A stretch of 64,000 bases of DNA from Symsagittifera roscoffensis (GCF_963678635.1 NC_087064.1:34138369-34202368), one strand, 5' to 3'. Shown: positions 21,511 to 34,396, counted from the first letter of the stretch. Made by a program: numbers and translations. The notes: generated by a model not told the origin, from the sequence alone.

Positions 21511-23751
21511 GCTACAAAGTTATTTAGCGCTGCCGGTCTACATTTCCCGGAGAACCTTGGGTCTGGTATAAAGGTCAGCAAATTGTCATCAATTTGACCA
21601 ATTTGACAAACGTCATCAAGTTGACATCATGTTGATGGCATATTTGGACAACGGCCGTTCAATTTTTAGGTTGTGCGAGCACTCCTGCATAGTTGTTCAC
21701 AGTTTTAAAAAAAATTGGTTCTTTCCTCCCTATTTCTGAGTCCTTCCATTTTAGCTTCGTTTACTGCCACGTAAAAAACCAATTTGTAGATCGGGGGAGC
21801 AATAATAGATTTAATAAACTCGAAACTGCGGATGAAAAAATTTTTAGTTTTTTCGATTGGAATCTATCCTGAATGAAATTGAACAAAAAATTTGAAGCAA
21901 GAAAACCAACGTTTTCTACCAAAAAAAGTAGAACCGAATCACCGCATTGCGATTTATTGTTCCGACTTTCGATTCGAAAGTAACGGAATATTTGTGCTCG
22001 GGTGGTTTTTTTTCTTCAGACAAATTTCGGCTTTTTAACTAGCCATTTTCGACGGAATTTTTAAACATCATTCGCAAGGTATTGTTGTCTTGAGCTCAAA
22101 TTTGAAAATATATTTTACCTGTGATCATTTTTTGTAAAGTTACGGGGGTTTACAGATTGCCATTTTGGCCGATTTGGGACAATTAACGCGCGGTATATTT
22201 CGCGCTATTAACGCGTAAGCGGAGAGTTAATCCGTCTTAGAAATCATTCCAAATTGGCTGAAAGAAGCTTATTTGCCATAATTGATTTGTTACAAGGAGC
22301 AAAATTTATCGTTTTGTACTTTATATGGCGTGGCGTTTGAAAATATTTCAAATCTCAGAAGAAAAAAATTTCGTTTTGTTTTATTTTATTTAGTTTTTAA
22401 ATGTTACTACTGCTCCATAAACCTTAAAAGGCAGTCGGAACATTCAGGGCTTCGCCCTGATACGAGCATTCTTGTTTATCTTTATTATGTCCACTGATAC
22501 TATCAAGCGCTTGACAAAATTAAATATTGCTGCGACTTTCGAATGTTGCTTACTTGTTCCGACTTTCGAAGAAAACGGAATATTTATGCTCGGTGTGTTT
22601 TTTTAATGCAGTCAATTTTCTCCGATCGAAACAATAATTTTCAAAAATTTTTTTACATCAATGAAGATATCAATTACCTGAATGCAAATGTAAAAAGATA
22701 TTTCACCTCCGATTTTTTTTTGTAAAGTTCTGGCGTTTGGAAAATTTTGAAAATTGCCAATTTTGCCATGTTCTGGACTACATTATGCACGCTTTGAAGA
22801 GTTTTTTCATAATGCTGATAGCTTGACGCGAATTGTTTATGCGTGGCAAATTATCCCGCACGACAAAATCGTTCCAAATTGAATTGAGTCTAGTTTTTTG
22901 TATCAATTTAACACTTGGATATTGTCCAAAATGTATAGGTTTTCAACGTTTTCTTTTCCCAAAAACTATTCGATATGAATTAAGGGACAGTCGGAACATT
23001 CAGGGTTTTCCCTTGATATACGAGCAGTCGTGTTATCATTAGAAATTAGATGGTCGTCATCCACTCATAAAATTTTTTATCTGTCAGTTTCACAGATATT
23101 TTTGCCAGTAGAGCATTGACTCCTGCGTGTAGTTTGTCATAATCATTTTGCTGTTCTCAAGTTGCGATTGGTACAGCGGACTATTGAACGCAATTGTATT
23201 TTATGCCACATTCAAAAAGCTCTACAACCAAACCGATAAAATTGGAATCTACAATTGAACGCTTTGATTTTCAGGGTGCTAGGGATTTTAGCAGGTCGGT
23301 TTTTTTAGCAGTCTCAGAACAATTTTAAAGTGTGATAGCTAACTTCAAACGCGGCATCACGAGTGTTATTGTGCGCGTTAATCTTTGTTTTACCGCTAAA
23401 TTAGACTGTCGTGTTTTTGAAGTTGAAAGTTTTGTTTACAAATTGCGACATAATTACCTGAATTGTGGAAGCTTGGCCCCAGACTGAGCGTCTTTTTAAT
23501 TCTGTCAATCAATCATCCAACACTTTATTACGTTGGTCTGCTAAAAGACTCCTTCTTCAATTTTTATGCTAAAAAATTGGTCTGCTAAACGATCGGTCCC
23601 CGATTTTCAGCAGCCCCCCGTTTACTAATTGTTATATGGATTATTTTAATCTGCGTCATGTAACCATCAAAGGTAGTTCGCAAAAAATGGTTACTGTAGC
23701 AGTATTTAGACAACCGCGTATTTAGACTCGTCAGTAATTAAACAAATAATG

Positions 23752-23848
23752 TATTAACCAATCAGAATCGAGACAAGGAAGAAATGAATAATTAATAATT
23801 ATTTATTTAGTAAATTTGCTTTCTCATCTCGATTCTGATTGGTTAATA
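23752..23848. repeat. 22-bp perfect inverted repeat with 53-bp spacer
   Basis: Arms 23752-23773 and 23827-23848 are perfect complements (core TTAACCAATCAGAATCGAGA). The spacer is AT-rich and holds AATTAATAATT. It sits in the part of unit 2 (about 23480-23880) with no counterpart in unit 1, so it is probably a foldback element or part of one. Confidence 0.8.
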
Positions 23849-24324
23849 TGGTAATTATAAAATTTAGCTATTATATTCATGCGTCAAAAAACTCGCGTAT
23901 AGAGATATCGAAGACGGATTAGATTCCAACCTATATTCATGTTATAAGAAGTAAAATTTTGGTACAAGAGCTGGTTAACCCCCATAGACGGACGGTTTTT
24001 GTCTTTTTTGTTCCGACTTTCGAAGAAAACGGAATATTTATTGGTTTAAGCTGGTTTTTACCTGGCCTTAAATTGACGGCTCAACTAACTAGTGCTTAGC
24101 ATAGGCTAGTACTCTCAAAAAAAATATTTCACCTTAACCTTTGTTTCACTTTTATGTTATTGTTTTACGATCGCTTATTGTCGTTATAAAATGACCAAAG
24201 TTGATTTTTTCCGTATGAAAACTGCAACAAAAACTGTTGTAAATGAGCCGTCTTAGCCATTGAAGTTTCATATAGAAATTGCGAGGAGGATCATTGTTGG
24301 CAAAATTAGTATCATTTCATTACA

Positions 24325-25225
24325 ATTGTAGTACCAGTCTTACTAAAATTGAGAAACAATCGATTTTAATCAATTAATAATCGATTATAATCTCTCTTTT
24401 TAAAATCAAATTATAATTAATTATAATTCATTATAAACGATTATAATCAATTTTTTATTCATCTATTTCTCAATACAATTATAATCGATTATAATTGATT
24501 ATAATACATTATTTTTATTCAAATTTCTAGTTCTTTTGCCAAAAAATCCATTATAATCTATTATAATTGATTACAATCTCTTTTGTTTGTCCATTTTGTC
24601 TTTGAAGTTGCATCTAAATTGCTTACATTTTATGCTTTTCGTAGACGTTGGTTTCTATGAAAATAATGAAATTTTTTAAAAAGTCTTCCAATTAATTCAA
24701 GTTTATAAGTTTTTTTTCATTTCTTCCCCATTAGAGTTGTTTTGTGATGCTTTTTTTCAACACCAAAACATCAGCAAATTAATTTAGTTTCATGTTTGAT
24801 TCGGAAGATTTATTTTTCATTTACCGCGGGAACGTTTCCACTCATATGGAAGGATCTCTATGAAATTTTTGTTTCGTGGTAAAACTTTGTGTTCAGATGA
24901 GCCAAAGTGTTCATGAGATCTCTTTTTTAGAGATTTTCCTATTGACAAAAAAATTATAAAAACCCATAAGATATAATTCAAATATAGTTTTGAATTGACA
25001 CATTTCGGCAAAATAAGAGATTATAATCGATTATAATTGATTTTAAGGGTTTTTTGTAAGAACTATAATCAATTATAATCGATTATAAGAGATCATAATC
25101 TCTTTTAAAAATATCACGATTATAATCAATTATAAATCCTTTAAACACCTAATTTTGGTAATTATAATCAATTATAATTGTCAAAAAATCATCATAATAA
25201 TCCGTTATAATCGATTACTTACGCC
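24325..25225. repeat. AATCGATTATAAT palindromic repeat clusters, unit 2
   Basis: This is the unit 2 counterpart (about 24325-24590 and 25010-25130). The same repeat continues past the end of similarity with unit 1 to about 25220, so the duplication ended inside a larger cluster. Confidence 0.75.
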
Positions 25226-25229
25226 TAAA

Positions 25230-26650
25230 CTTGGATGCGGGCACCCTTAATGGACTTTTTTTTTTATTTTTGGTTGGACATTCAGAAATTTGAAAAATAT
25301 TTTACAGCGTAATACAGAAGCAATCCAACTCTCTAACTGGAGCGTTTTGCGCTGATTTTCAAATTGGCGAACGAACATCTTGTAAGGACAATGTTTGATT
25401 TAAAAATTTTTGGATCTTAAAGTTTTCTCAGGAAATTTTCGCCCGGAAAATTCGAAACTTATGTAGCACCACCTATCGGTGAACAGATTTTCTTTGTAAA
25501 ATAATTTTTGTGTAGATAGTGCATGGGGCGGTTAACTTTTGCCAAACGAAAGCGGCCGAAGCTATTCTGAACCGCAGTCCACAACCTACTGCGTAATAAT
25601 CTGCGCTCGCTCAGCTTGAACAGTCTCTCTCTTAGGTGCAAACTAGTCCTGCAGCTTCTGGCGTCTAATTCACCAATCTGCCAGAGGCATCGAGTTTTAC
25701 TTGAGTGGGCGCAGATAAGAGAGTGAATGTCGATGCGTTAGGGCCTGACAACTTGTGGACGCTCTTCGCATGATATATAAGGGCATCGTTGCCTACGGAG
25801 AATGCAAAGTTTGCATTGAAGAAGTTGTAGGTCGCTTTCCTGTCGCCCACTGGAGAAGTGTTTCTATATCCAGCTCAGCTTTCTTTGACTATGATCACAA
25901 ACGTGAAATGCATACTTTTTGCAGAAATGTCCCTGTACTTCAAAAACACACAAAGGTTTCCCCTATGTGCAAAAAAATCATCGATTAATTCGTTAATACT
26001 TTTAACCGTTTAATTTTCCAATAACCGGGTCCCCACGCCAGGGCCTAAGTGTAGAAAGACCGTAATTTATTTAAATTTTTACCAAACAACCAGTTATCAA
26101 GAAACTTAAAAATGAGTTGTGTTCCAGTCTATGAACACTATACTTCCAGTTGTAGGAGTTTTGCTAAAAGTTAAACACGTTATTCTGGAAAATTTTGAGA
26201 ACAAAACTGGTATTTGATCGAAAAAAAACAATGCACCAAATCTATATCTGAGAAAAGAAAAAAAAACCAAACATTGTACACTAATTCAAGCCCTTGAAAG
26301 CAAAATAGAGCAAATCGCCAAAAAATCCATTACATCAAAAAAAAGGTATTGAAAGCCATTTTAGTACTAGTAAAAAGTACATCTAATAGAAAATTGAAGA
26401 TTTTTGCTGTTAAAAAAGTAGTATAAAACTGTAAAAGCAAGATTTTGTTTGTTTTTTAGAAATAATGCAGTTTTCTGCTGCTTTATGAAATTGTGAATTC
26501 TCATGGGAGAAAAATGTGGTACGAAATTTCCTTGATGATTTATTTTTTATTCCAAGATTTTTCAGTTTGCAGCTTCAAAACAAACAATTTTCACTTTTTT
26601 AGTTCTAAATCTAATTGTTTGAAAGCATGCCAAAACTTATCAGCTTCGAG
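25230..26650. other. Unassigned region left of copy A
   Basis: Bases 25440-25900 are less AT-rich and contain a TATATAAGGG motif (about 25775-25784) at the head of a 77-codon plus frame (25755-25988, with GECKVCIEEVVGRFPVAHW). The frame has no convincing ATG and no family I recognise. The rest (25990-26650) is AT-rich, with A- and T-runs, and I see no feature in it. Confidence 0.25.
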
Positions 26651-26652
26651 CT

Positions 26653-26907
26653 TGTGATATCCTATGCGGTATCGTGTGAAAACTAATTGTAATTCAATAA
26701 TGTATTCTGAGATATTGAATTTTGTTTTCTCTTTTCTGTTTTGATTAGTTACTAAGAGATAAATCAGAATTGAAAACTCTGAACTCTCAACTAAGTTTCA
26801 ATGTCACAACACACTGTGACCTTGAGTACACCATAGAGTTAATAACTATAACACCGCAGGTTGGTAGTACACAAATCAATTACTGCTATTGCAGTAGCCG
26901 TGTGACA
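26653..26907 (-). repeat. 3' LTR of copy A
   Basis: This 255-bp repeat runs from TGTGATATCC to GTGTGACA on the + strand. It differs from the partner LTR by several substitutions (about 3%) and a short indel (TTCTGTTTTG versus TTTTG), so the insertion is older than copy B. Confidence 0.95.
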
Positions 26908-27062
26908 CACCCCCCTCGGTAAGAAATAAATTATTCAACATATATGGATTCATTTATCTTAAAAAGAGTTTAATACACTCAGTTCAATGATTTGGTTTTT
27001 GAAAGGTTAGTTCATGATCTTCTATTTCAATTTTCTTCCAGCTCTATTTTCCAACTCGGATT

Positions 27063-28169
27063 CTAGTCCACTCCTTTATCCAGCGTTGCGTAGCCAAATT
27101 TCCGCCTGAATAAAAGTCGTTCTAACATCTTCAATTTCGATTCTACGGGCCGATCACTTCGTTCCTTGAAATCCCTTAGTCTTCTACAATATTCTTGAAG
27201 TGCCATCTTGAGTAGCGCTCCCCCTGTCAAACCCTCTGATAGAATTGTTGGGGAAACACACTCCATAGTCAGAATTGTTTAGAAACCTATCCCTTACAAT
27301 TTTAAATTCGGTTTTTGGTAGTCTGCCAAAGTGTGCTTGAAATGGAGATACTTGTATAGTCTTCTGCTTGTTCCACTGTGAATCTCGCATTATGGTACTA
27401 AGACATAATTTGATCGATTTATTGTTTTCGTCGAGCAACATTACCCCCAATCTTCTCTTTATAGTTTGTTTAGTTCGTTCTACCAAACCACAGCCTCGAT
27501 GATCCCCCACCGGAAAAAATTTCTGCTCGATGTTAAGTTCCGAACAAAACATTTTAAGAGTTTTCCCTTAAATCCTGAAAATTGATCGGAGCGTATCGAT
27601 TCCGGAATCCCATGTATATCTATATACGATCTCAAGAATTTCACCGTGCACTTCCCACTTGTGGATTTCGTAACTTTCACCGACGGAAATTTTGAGAATC
27701 TATCAATAGCTACTAGGAGGTAGATTTTTTTTCCTTTGTGATTTTCTATAGGCCCCACGTAATCTAATTGTACTTCCTGACCAAGCTGCGTAAGCAGTGG
27801 CAGTGGCTTTGACGAATTTTTTGGAATAAGATATTTTATATTCTTACCATATCTAGTGCAACTACGACACTCTTCCACTAGATTCACTATGTCCTTGTTC
27901 ATATGCGGCCACCACAGGTATTGTGATACTCCTAACATAGCCTCTTGGCCTGGATGTCCTCGGTGGATCCTCTTTAGAACGACTTGTCTCAACTGAACGG
28001 GAACCGCTAGGCGATTGCTCACAAAAATGCAATCGTCCTGTATTGCCATCTGTGACCACAATGGGTTCGTATATGGTCCCATTAATTCGAAGCCCTGCCT
28101 ATCTCCCCTCTCTATTACTCGTCTAAGGCGATCCATCCAGGTATCTTCGGTTGTTAGTTCAGCTAGCAA
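27063..28169 (-). pseudogene. Integrase of copy A with C-terminal deletion
   Basis: The frame 28169-27480 holds the zinc-binding region (HRGHPGQEA, ECRSC) and core motifs QLDYVGPI and SDQFSGF. A frame change follows, and the remainder with GLVERTKQTIKRR is open at 27552-27184. After FLNNSDY, a deletion removes the long tail present in copy B. The last part (27266-27063) resumes at LTGGALLKMALQEY and ends FGYATLDKGVD. A 9-base direct repeat, AGAATTGTT, lies on the + strand at 27241 and 27271, at the deletion point. Confidence 0.9.
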
Positions 28170-28319
28170 ACTTTTATCAAACAGTTTTGATAAATTGTCG
28201 AGGGCCTCCTCTTGATGCTGCTTCTGCAGTTTTTATTTACTGGACGGCTTCGGTGGTTCAATTGCACATACCTCTTGTTCACTCTCAATGTCGTCGGTAG
28301 TCGTCAAATCCACCTAAAT

Positions 28320-29640
28320 TACCTACACTTCACTCAGCTTTCTTTCCACCGGTGTAGTTGGTTTGATGCTAATTGGACCTTGACCGTCTCCTGGGCTGTC
28401 ATTGGTTTCTTCTGTGTTTGCTACCAACTCTCTGTTAATGCTCCCCGGTATGTTACTCTCTCCTCCGATTAGTTGCCAGAACGAAAGTAGTCTCTGATCT
28501 GCTTCTCTTTGTTGTTCTGGATCGAGTTGCCATTTGACTCTTGATGCGTGTCGTGTTTCACTGTCCGAGCTATCTCTATTTTTCCGGCCTCCACGAATTA
28601 TCTTTCTCGTGCGCTGTAATGTTTCTGTGACTTCCTCCTCTTCAGAAAATTCGTTTGCATTTGACATTGAACGATTCCACTTTGGATCCAGGAGACTTTC
28701 TTCTCGATCATCATTTCGCCAGTCCTGTGGTGTATCCGACCACCAATCGTAAGATCTACTGAATTTTTCTGACATCTCGTTCCTTGAGTCTGTTTTTTCT
28801 ATCTTCTTCTGATTTTGGGATTCTGTTTTCTCGGTGAATTTCAATTTCTTTGGGTACGACCGTTTGCTGAGTTGAGTTGACGAAAAAGTGATCTGTTTAT
28901 CTTGAACTGTTGTGTTTAGCTGTTTTGGCAGCCGTGAAAACTGTTTTCTCTTGTTCCGGTCGAGCCTTGTTCGTTTTTGGTCGTTTTGGTTGTCATGACA
29001 ACCATTAATTATTGACTGTTTTTCTGCATTCCTTCTAGAACATTCTAGAACGTTTTCGTTCCGGTTGTGCGACCCAGTGCCTTTCAGCCTACTGCTCATG
29101 TAGTCTAATGTTTCATGGAACGAGTTTATTGTCGCTACTCAAACTTTTCGTCTAATTCCGATTCTGGCCAAGCATCATTGAAAGGATCATGCGATAAGTA
29201 GTCAACTATACCCATGTCCCTCCCTGGAATGAGAACTATATTAAATTGATGTGGCAACAATCGATCAAACCACCGGGTCAAACGAGATTGATAGGTCTTA
29301 TTAGACTTATTACCATCTAACGCTGATGTGAGCGCTTTGTGATCTGTTGCAATGGTAAATAGTTTTCCCAAAAGATAATGTTTGTATCTGTCTACTGCCC
29401 AAACAACTGCCAGTAATTCTAATTCATTTGTTGAATATTTTTTTTCTTGTGAATTTAGGTACCGGGGTGCGAATGAGATTGGAACCCACAAACCTTCATC
29501 ATTTTGTTGTTCCAATGTAGCGCCCAAACCATCATGGCTTGCATCACACTTAACTCGAGTTTCTCGGTTAGCGTCATAGTAATGTACTTTTTTAATATTC
29601 GCTACTGCCTCTTTTATAGCGTCAAATACTGCAGTGTGCT
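28320..29640 (-). pseudogene. RNase H and linker of copy A, broken
   Basis: The RNase H part (29580-29135) has CDASHDGLGATLEQ, STNELELLAVVWA and ATDHKALTSALDG, with all three acidic positions visible. It ends at SELDEKFE with a stop. Bases 29099-28323 encode the hydrophilic linker (YDWWSDTPQDWRNDDREESL, RKNRDSSDSETRHA, LLSFWQLIGGESN) that joins RNase H to integrase in this family. Confidence 0.9.
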
Positions 29641-29799
29641 CAATCCCCCCAATCGAACTTTTTTACTCGTAATTTCCTGTTTTTCAACTTTTTCTTTTGA
29701 TTCTCTTCTTTGAGAAGTGGTCTCAATTTCTCAGTTGGACTTGCTACGTTAGGTACAAATTTTGCTAGGTAATTTATACTACCCAGAAATGACCTTGAA

Positions 29800-30949
29800 T
29801 GTTTAAGCTTCGGTTTTGGTGAATTTTGGACTAACCCCTGACTCTGAGAGGTGATGACCCAACCAATTCACTTCTTGTTTGAAAAATTCACACTTTGATA
29901 TTTTCAATGCTAGATTTTCATCATCCAGTTTTTGAAGTACCGATTCCACCAGTGTTCCATGTTCCCTTTCATTCCCCTTCGACACAATGAGAATGTCATC
30001 CAGGAAACAGAACGTGTTTTTAGCGTGATTGATAGTTCTGTCCATGGGTTTTTGGAATTCGGCTGGCATGTCCGCTAATCCATAAAACCCTGTAAAAAAT
30101 CTATATGTTCCGGTAGCTTTTCCGCCAACAATATTAAAGTTACACTGTTTAGCTGTATCTGCAGCCAATTTTAGTTGACTGTACGCATATTTCAAGTCTA
30201 ACACCGTTAAGTAGAGGGTACCACTTTTGTTTTCAGTTACAGTTTGGCTCACTCCATCGATGAGCTCATCGACGTTAGGCATTTGGTACTTATTTACGAC
30301 AGTTGTCTATTTATTGGTTTCGCGTCCATCGCCAATTTTATCGAATCGTGCTTTTTTACTGTTATCACAATCGGAGCAATAAAGCAATCGCTCGTACATT
30401 TATCAAGCTTTGTTTTATGACCTTCTGTCAGCAGTTTCTCGATTTCTTTTTAACTTTGTCCTGTATGTGAATTGATATTCTTCTCCCTTTTTCTTAAATT
30501 GGACATAGAGGGTATTTAGATTTCGAACTTACAAAGTGATTTTTTGAAACTCCTTGTCTTTCGAATAAATTTTTGAATTTATTGATAAATTTTTGTTTCC
30601 AACCTTCTGACTGCTCGCACATGAGCACCTCAAACCTGGTAAGTTCCTTTAGCGCTAGTTTTTGTGTAGTAACTATCCCCACTTGTCCTTGCAGATCTAA
30701 TCCCATGATGCATCTGGTCTTGCGTTCTGTCACGAGAAATGTAGCACCTTTCACCTCCCAGCCTGCCGACCGAAGGTTCGTCTTCAAAGCTCCCAATACA
30801 CTGATCGGTTGTTTGTTATAATCAACGAATTTTGTATGCAAATTCAGTTTTTCCGACGGAATGAATCTTACTTTGCTTGATTTGTCCATTATTTCCTTCG
30901 CCGTCGACCAATTTAGGAAAGAAACTGGACTTTCCCGTGTCCACTGTCA
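29800..30949 (-). pseudogene. Protease end and reverse transcriptase of copy A, broken
   Basis: Bases 30889-30494 carry the protease C-terminal part, with FLVTERKTRCIMGLD. A TAA at 30493-30491 replaces a Gln codon. The RT core 30282-29803 is open and contains LDLKYAYSQLKLA, FYGLADMPAEFQKPMDR and FCFLDDILIVSK, the palm motif with both Asp residues. It ends prematurely after FTKTEA because of a small deletion. The RT palm here is better preserved than in the younger copy B. Confidence 0.9.
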
Positions 30950-32291
30950 ATTGTATTATTTGATTATCAATTCGTACCATGCCCATTAGTGATTTTACTC
31001 GTTTCAGTGTTGGATCTCGAATTGAATCGATTTTCTGAACTTGTATCGTCTCTCCATTTGATTTGTTCCTCATTTCATTGATTCGATCTTTCACATATTT
31101 GGAGATTCTTTCATTCTCCGATTGATATGTTTGTATCGACATGACTTCGAAATCACTACATGACCCAAAGCTTTCGCTTATCTGGTCGCATTCCTCTACA
31201 GATCCTTCCGCAACCTCACTTACTTGCTGAGATCTACACCTTTTGGCAAAGTGATTGGGTTTACCACAATTCTTACAAGTTTTTCCCATCGCTGAACAAT
31301 TTTTCAAATGTCCCTGATCAAACGTCCTTCCACATCTGTTACATGGTTTCGTTTTCGTGTTGGGGTTCTGGTTATTAATTTGTATTTTATTTGTTTCCCT
31401 TCTGTTTTGATTCTTTGTTGTTCCTGACAAATTTCTAACTGCCATTACAGATTCTTGTTTTATCCTCACTCCCGAAGTGTAGTTGTTACTCGTTCCTCCT
31501 GTAGCCGCAGCATTCTTCTTTTGAAATGCCATTGTGGTTAATTTGCTGTGTTCGAATTTTATCGCCCTTTTCAGGACCTCTTAAGGATCTAGAGTTTCGA
31601 ATGTCAACGTGTCCCTTAATGTCATGTTTTTCATTTTCGAAATGAATAAATCACGGACTATCTCACTTTCCAGTGTTCCCAATTCAGATCGAGCTGCTTG
31701 CGCAGTTAGTGCTGCGTGAAATGCCTCCAGAGATTCCCCGGATTCTTGCATTCGTGTAAACAGTTTATATCTTTCATATGTTACACATTTTACCTTTTGA
31801 AACGAAACTTCTGCAAATTCAGTGATTTCCTTGAACGACATTTTCGATATTTCAGCACGCGGGTTCTTTTGTAGAAATCGTTTCTTTCCCTCTGTACCCA
31901 ACGAATGAAATAATCTGGACATCAGTTTCTTTTGTACTTCGTTATAGAAAACGTTGTGTCCGACTCGTGGACATCTTGTCCTTCTTTCTTCGTTCTCCAA
32001 CAACACTCTATCCCTTGCTAACTTGTCTCTAAGATTCCTAGCAGTCGTCGCATCTTCAGTCTCTCCATCTCATGGTGTTTCTGGTCGAGGAGGTGGTTCT
32101 TCTAGTATATCTATTGGTTCTTCTAATATAATCTCTGGATTTACGTTTTCTTCAACAGTTACTGCCATTAGAAATTGTTCAAACCAGATTTTAAATTGCC
32201 ACGGAGGGTCTAAATTCGCTGACGCCCTAAATACGGGTATTCCCATATCCGTCCGATTGTCTTGAGCTGCGAATCCTGCTGGCTGCGCCAT
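30950..32291 (-). pseudogene. gag of copy A (capsid and nucleocapsid), broken
   Basis: Gag is the structural protein that would form the particle and bind the genomic RNA. The frame starts MAQPAGFAAQDNRTDMG at 32291. A TGA at 32069-32067 and a TAA at 31580-31578 interrupt it. Bases 31532-30950 encode two zinc knuckles: C-x2-C-x7-H-x3-C (CNRCGRTFDQGHLKNC) and the canonical C-x2-C-x4-H-x4-C (CKNCGKPNHFAKRC). The frame then runs into the protease LTVDTG, after which an extra base (about 30930) breaks it. The first codons overlap the primer binding site. Confidence 0.9.
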
Positions 32292-32538
32292 GTGATATCC
32301 TATGCGGTATTGTGTGAAAACTAATTAAAATTCAATAATGTATTCTGAGATATTGAATTTTGTTTTCTCTTTTGATTAGTTACTGAGAGATAAGTCAGAA
32401 TTGAAAACTCTGAACTCTCAACTAAGTTTCAATGTCACAACACACTGTGACCTTGAGTACACCATAGAGTTAATAACTATAACACCGCAGGTTGGTAGTA
32501 CACAAATCAATTACTGCTATTGCAGTAGCAGTATGACA
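32291..32538 (-). repeat. 5' LTR of copy A
   Basis: This 248-bp partner of the LTR at 26653-26907 ends (+ strand) in GTATGACA. On the minus strand its last base supplies the A of the gag ATG. Confidence 0.95.
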
Positions 32539-33830
32539 GCTATTTGCGTAATGTCAAAACAAACGTTTTAATTTTTTTGAATATGTTGCTCAATTTATTT
32601 CATAGATTACGACTTGGGAAAATTACAGTTTGCCCATTAATTTATTTTAGTTGGAAAACCGTATCTGAGAAACAAATGAAAAATCATTTATGAAAATTGA
32701 CTTACTAATTCTTTGTACTATTTCAACTGTTTTGGCAGCTTTTTCAACACTTTTTCCGAACACAAAAAATTTGAAAAAACTTAACTATTATAATTGCGAT
32801 GTTTGTTTGTTTTTAAGAGAAAATAGATAGAAATATAATGAAAACATTTTGGTAAGCAAACATCACAAGAGTTTCGCTAACTATTGAAAACAATTTTCCA
32901 AACTATTTCCATCAGGTTTTTGAGCTAAAACTTCGAGACTTGAATATCTGTACCCTCTCAAGTACATCCGTGTTTTCAACCCCCTAATTGCACGAAATTT
33001 TACCGGCTCATTTTTTTAACGTAATGTCCGGTTGCATTGTAATTTGGTTGTACTATTTACCATAGAGCTTTTTTTAATTGCAGTCAAATCAAGACTAAAA
33101 GGCCTTAATGTGTACTACACCTTGCTTGGCTATGTTATGTTTCATCTTCCGCGCTTCATTTTGCGTGCTTAAACAGTTACGTTTATTACTGCAATTAACT
33201 AGTAATAATTTAATGTAACATTAATGACCTTCATAGTGAAATTTTTCAATTCTCTCGATAGACGCTACGATATTCTGATAGTCAAAATGTGCTAGTTGTC
33301 TAGATATTTCAGCACTGTTATATTTCAGCACTGTTTTGATCACGTTTGTACGTTTTATGAGTTTGGTCGAACCTTCACTGCTGCTTGCCCAGCGACCGGC
33401 TATTCATTTCTGGTTTGCTCATTTTAAAATTGATTCTTTTACATACACTTAGTATGATTTGAGAAAATTTGCATCTTCTTTCGAGCTAGTTTTAATTTTT
33501 TCTGCTCTCAAAAAAATACTTGATACAAAATAATTTGTTCTCTTGAATCAATATCAAAAATGAAGTATTTTCATCTGCTTTCTAAGCAATCGGATACATT
33601 AATAATACCAGTAGGCAAAATAATATGACCGTACAAAAACAAGTTAGTTTCTTCGACCATTAAATCTGATCTTGAAAAAAATTCACCTGCAATTATTGAT
33701 AAACATTACCGGCATTTAATGATTGGTTTTTTGAATTTTTCCAACTTCAAAAATTTATTCGTGGATAATTCGGTCCTTGTCGCCCTCATTATTCGACTTT
33801 AGTTTTTTCCATAGAAGATAAGGTGGACAC
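32539..33830. other. AT-rich region with no recognised feature
   Basis: I see no open frame of note, no LTR and no repeat shared with the rest of the window in this stretch right of copy A. Confidence 0.4.
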
Positions 33831-34396
33831 AAAAGCGTAACAGAGCTTCATAACACCTGCGATACAGCACAAAATTAGCAGTGCAAGACATCAAACAAAA
33901 CGTGAAATGGAGGCAACTATGACTAGAAATTGATTTAAAAAACTAGATTCACCGAAATTTTACGTTTCCATTGCATGATTTTAAATTTCATTAGTGTATA
34001 ACAAAAAACACATTCGACAACAATGAGTAATTTTCGAAATTTATCTCGATGCAGTTAATGGGCAGACATTTCGTGGGTATACGACACTTGAGCCAAAAAG
34101 AAAATATGACAGAAAACTTACAAATTATACAGCGCTTTGCATCAAAAAAGAGAGGGAAATTACTAAGCTGAGGAAATCATTTTAAAGGAGGGAGACATGT
34201 CAATGAACACAATCGCGGCCATTATACAAGCATTCAAAACCAAATTCCCAGGAGTGACTAGGTCAACAATATTCGGTTGAACGCCAGTTGAGTCAAAAAC
34301 AAAATGTTCTCAGAGACAAACGTCTAAAGGGAGCTGCTAGATAAAAAAAAAGGTTCCAGAAAAAAGGTATGCATACGCTCATACATGGCAAAACAG

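Larger units (their letters stand above)
15514..25116. repeat. ~10-kb tandem duplication, unit 2
   Basis: This is the second head-to-tail copy of 5325-15513. The junction reads ATATCACGGTTTTGTGACCC. The last unit-2 bases before similarity ends are again ATATCACG (about 25109-25116), followed by unrelated sequence. Compared with unit 1 it gained a 423-bp foldback element (19604-20026) and carries about 400 different bases at about 23480-23880. It lacks one copy of the ~220-bp internal repeat. Confidence 0.9.
26653..32538 (-). mobile_element. Ty3/Gypsy retrotransposon copy A (5.9 kb)
   Basis: The element has LTRs at 26653-26907 and 32291-32538 with TG...CA ends, a primer binding site directly inside the 5' LTR, and a G-rich polypurine tract (GAGGGGGGTG on the minus strand) beside the 3' LTR. 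Between them lie gag-pol remnants in minus orientation. It is ~1.3 kb shorter than copy B, mostly through one deletion after the integrase core. Many stops and frameshifts make it non-autonomous. The flanking 5-mers (GAGCT left, GCTAT right) do not form a target-site duplication. Confidence 0.95.
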
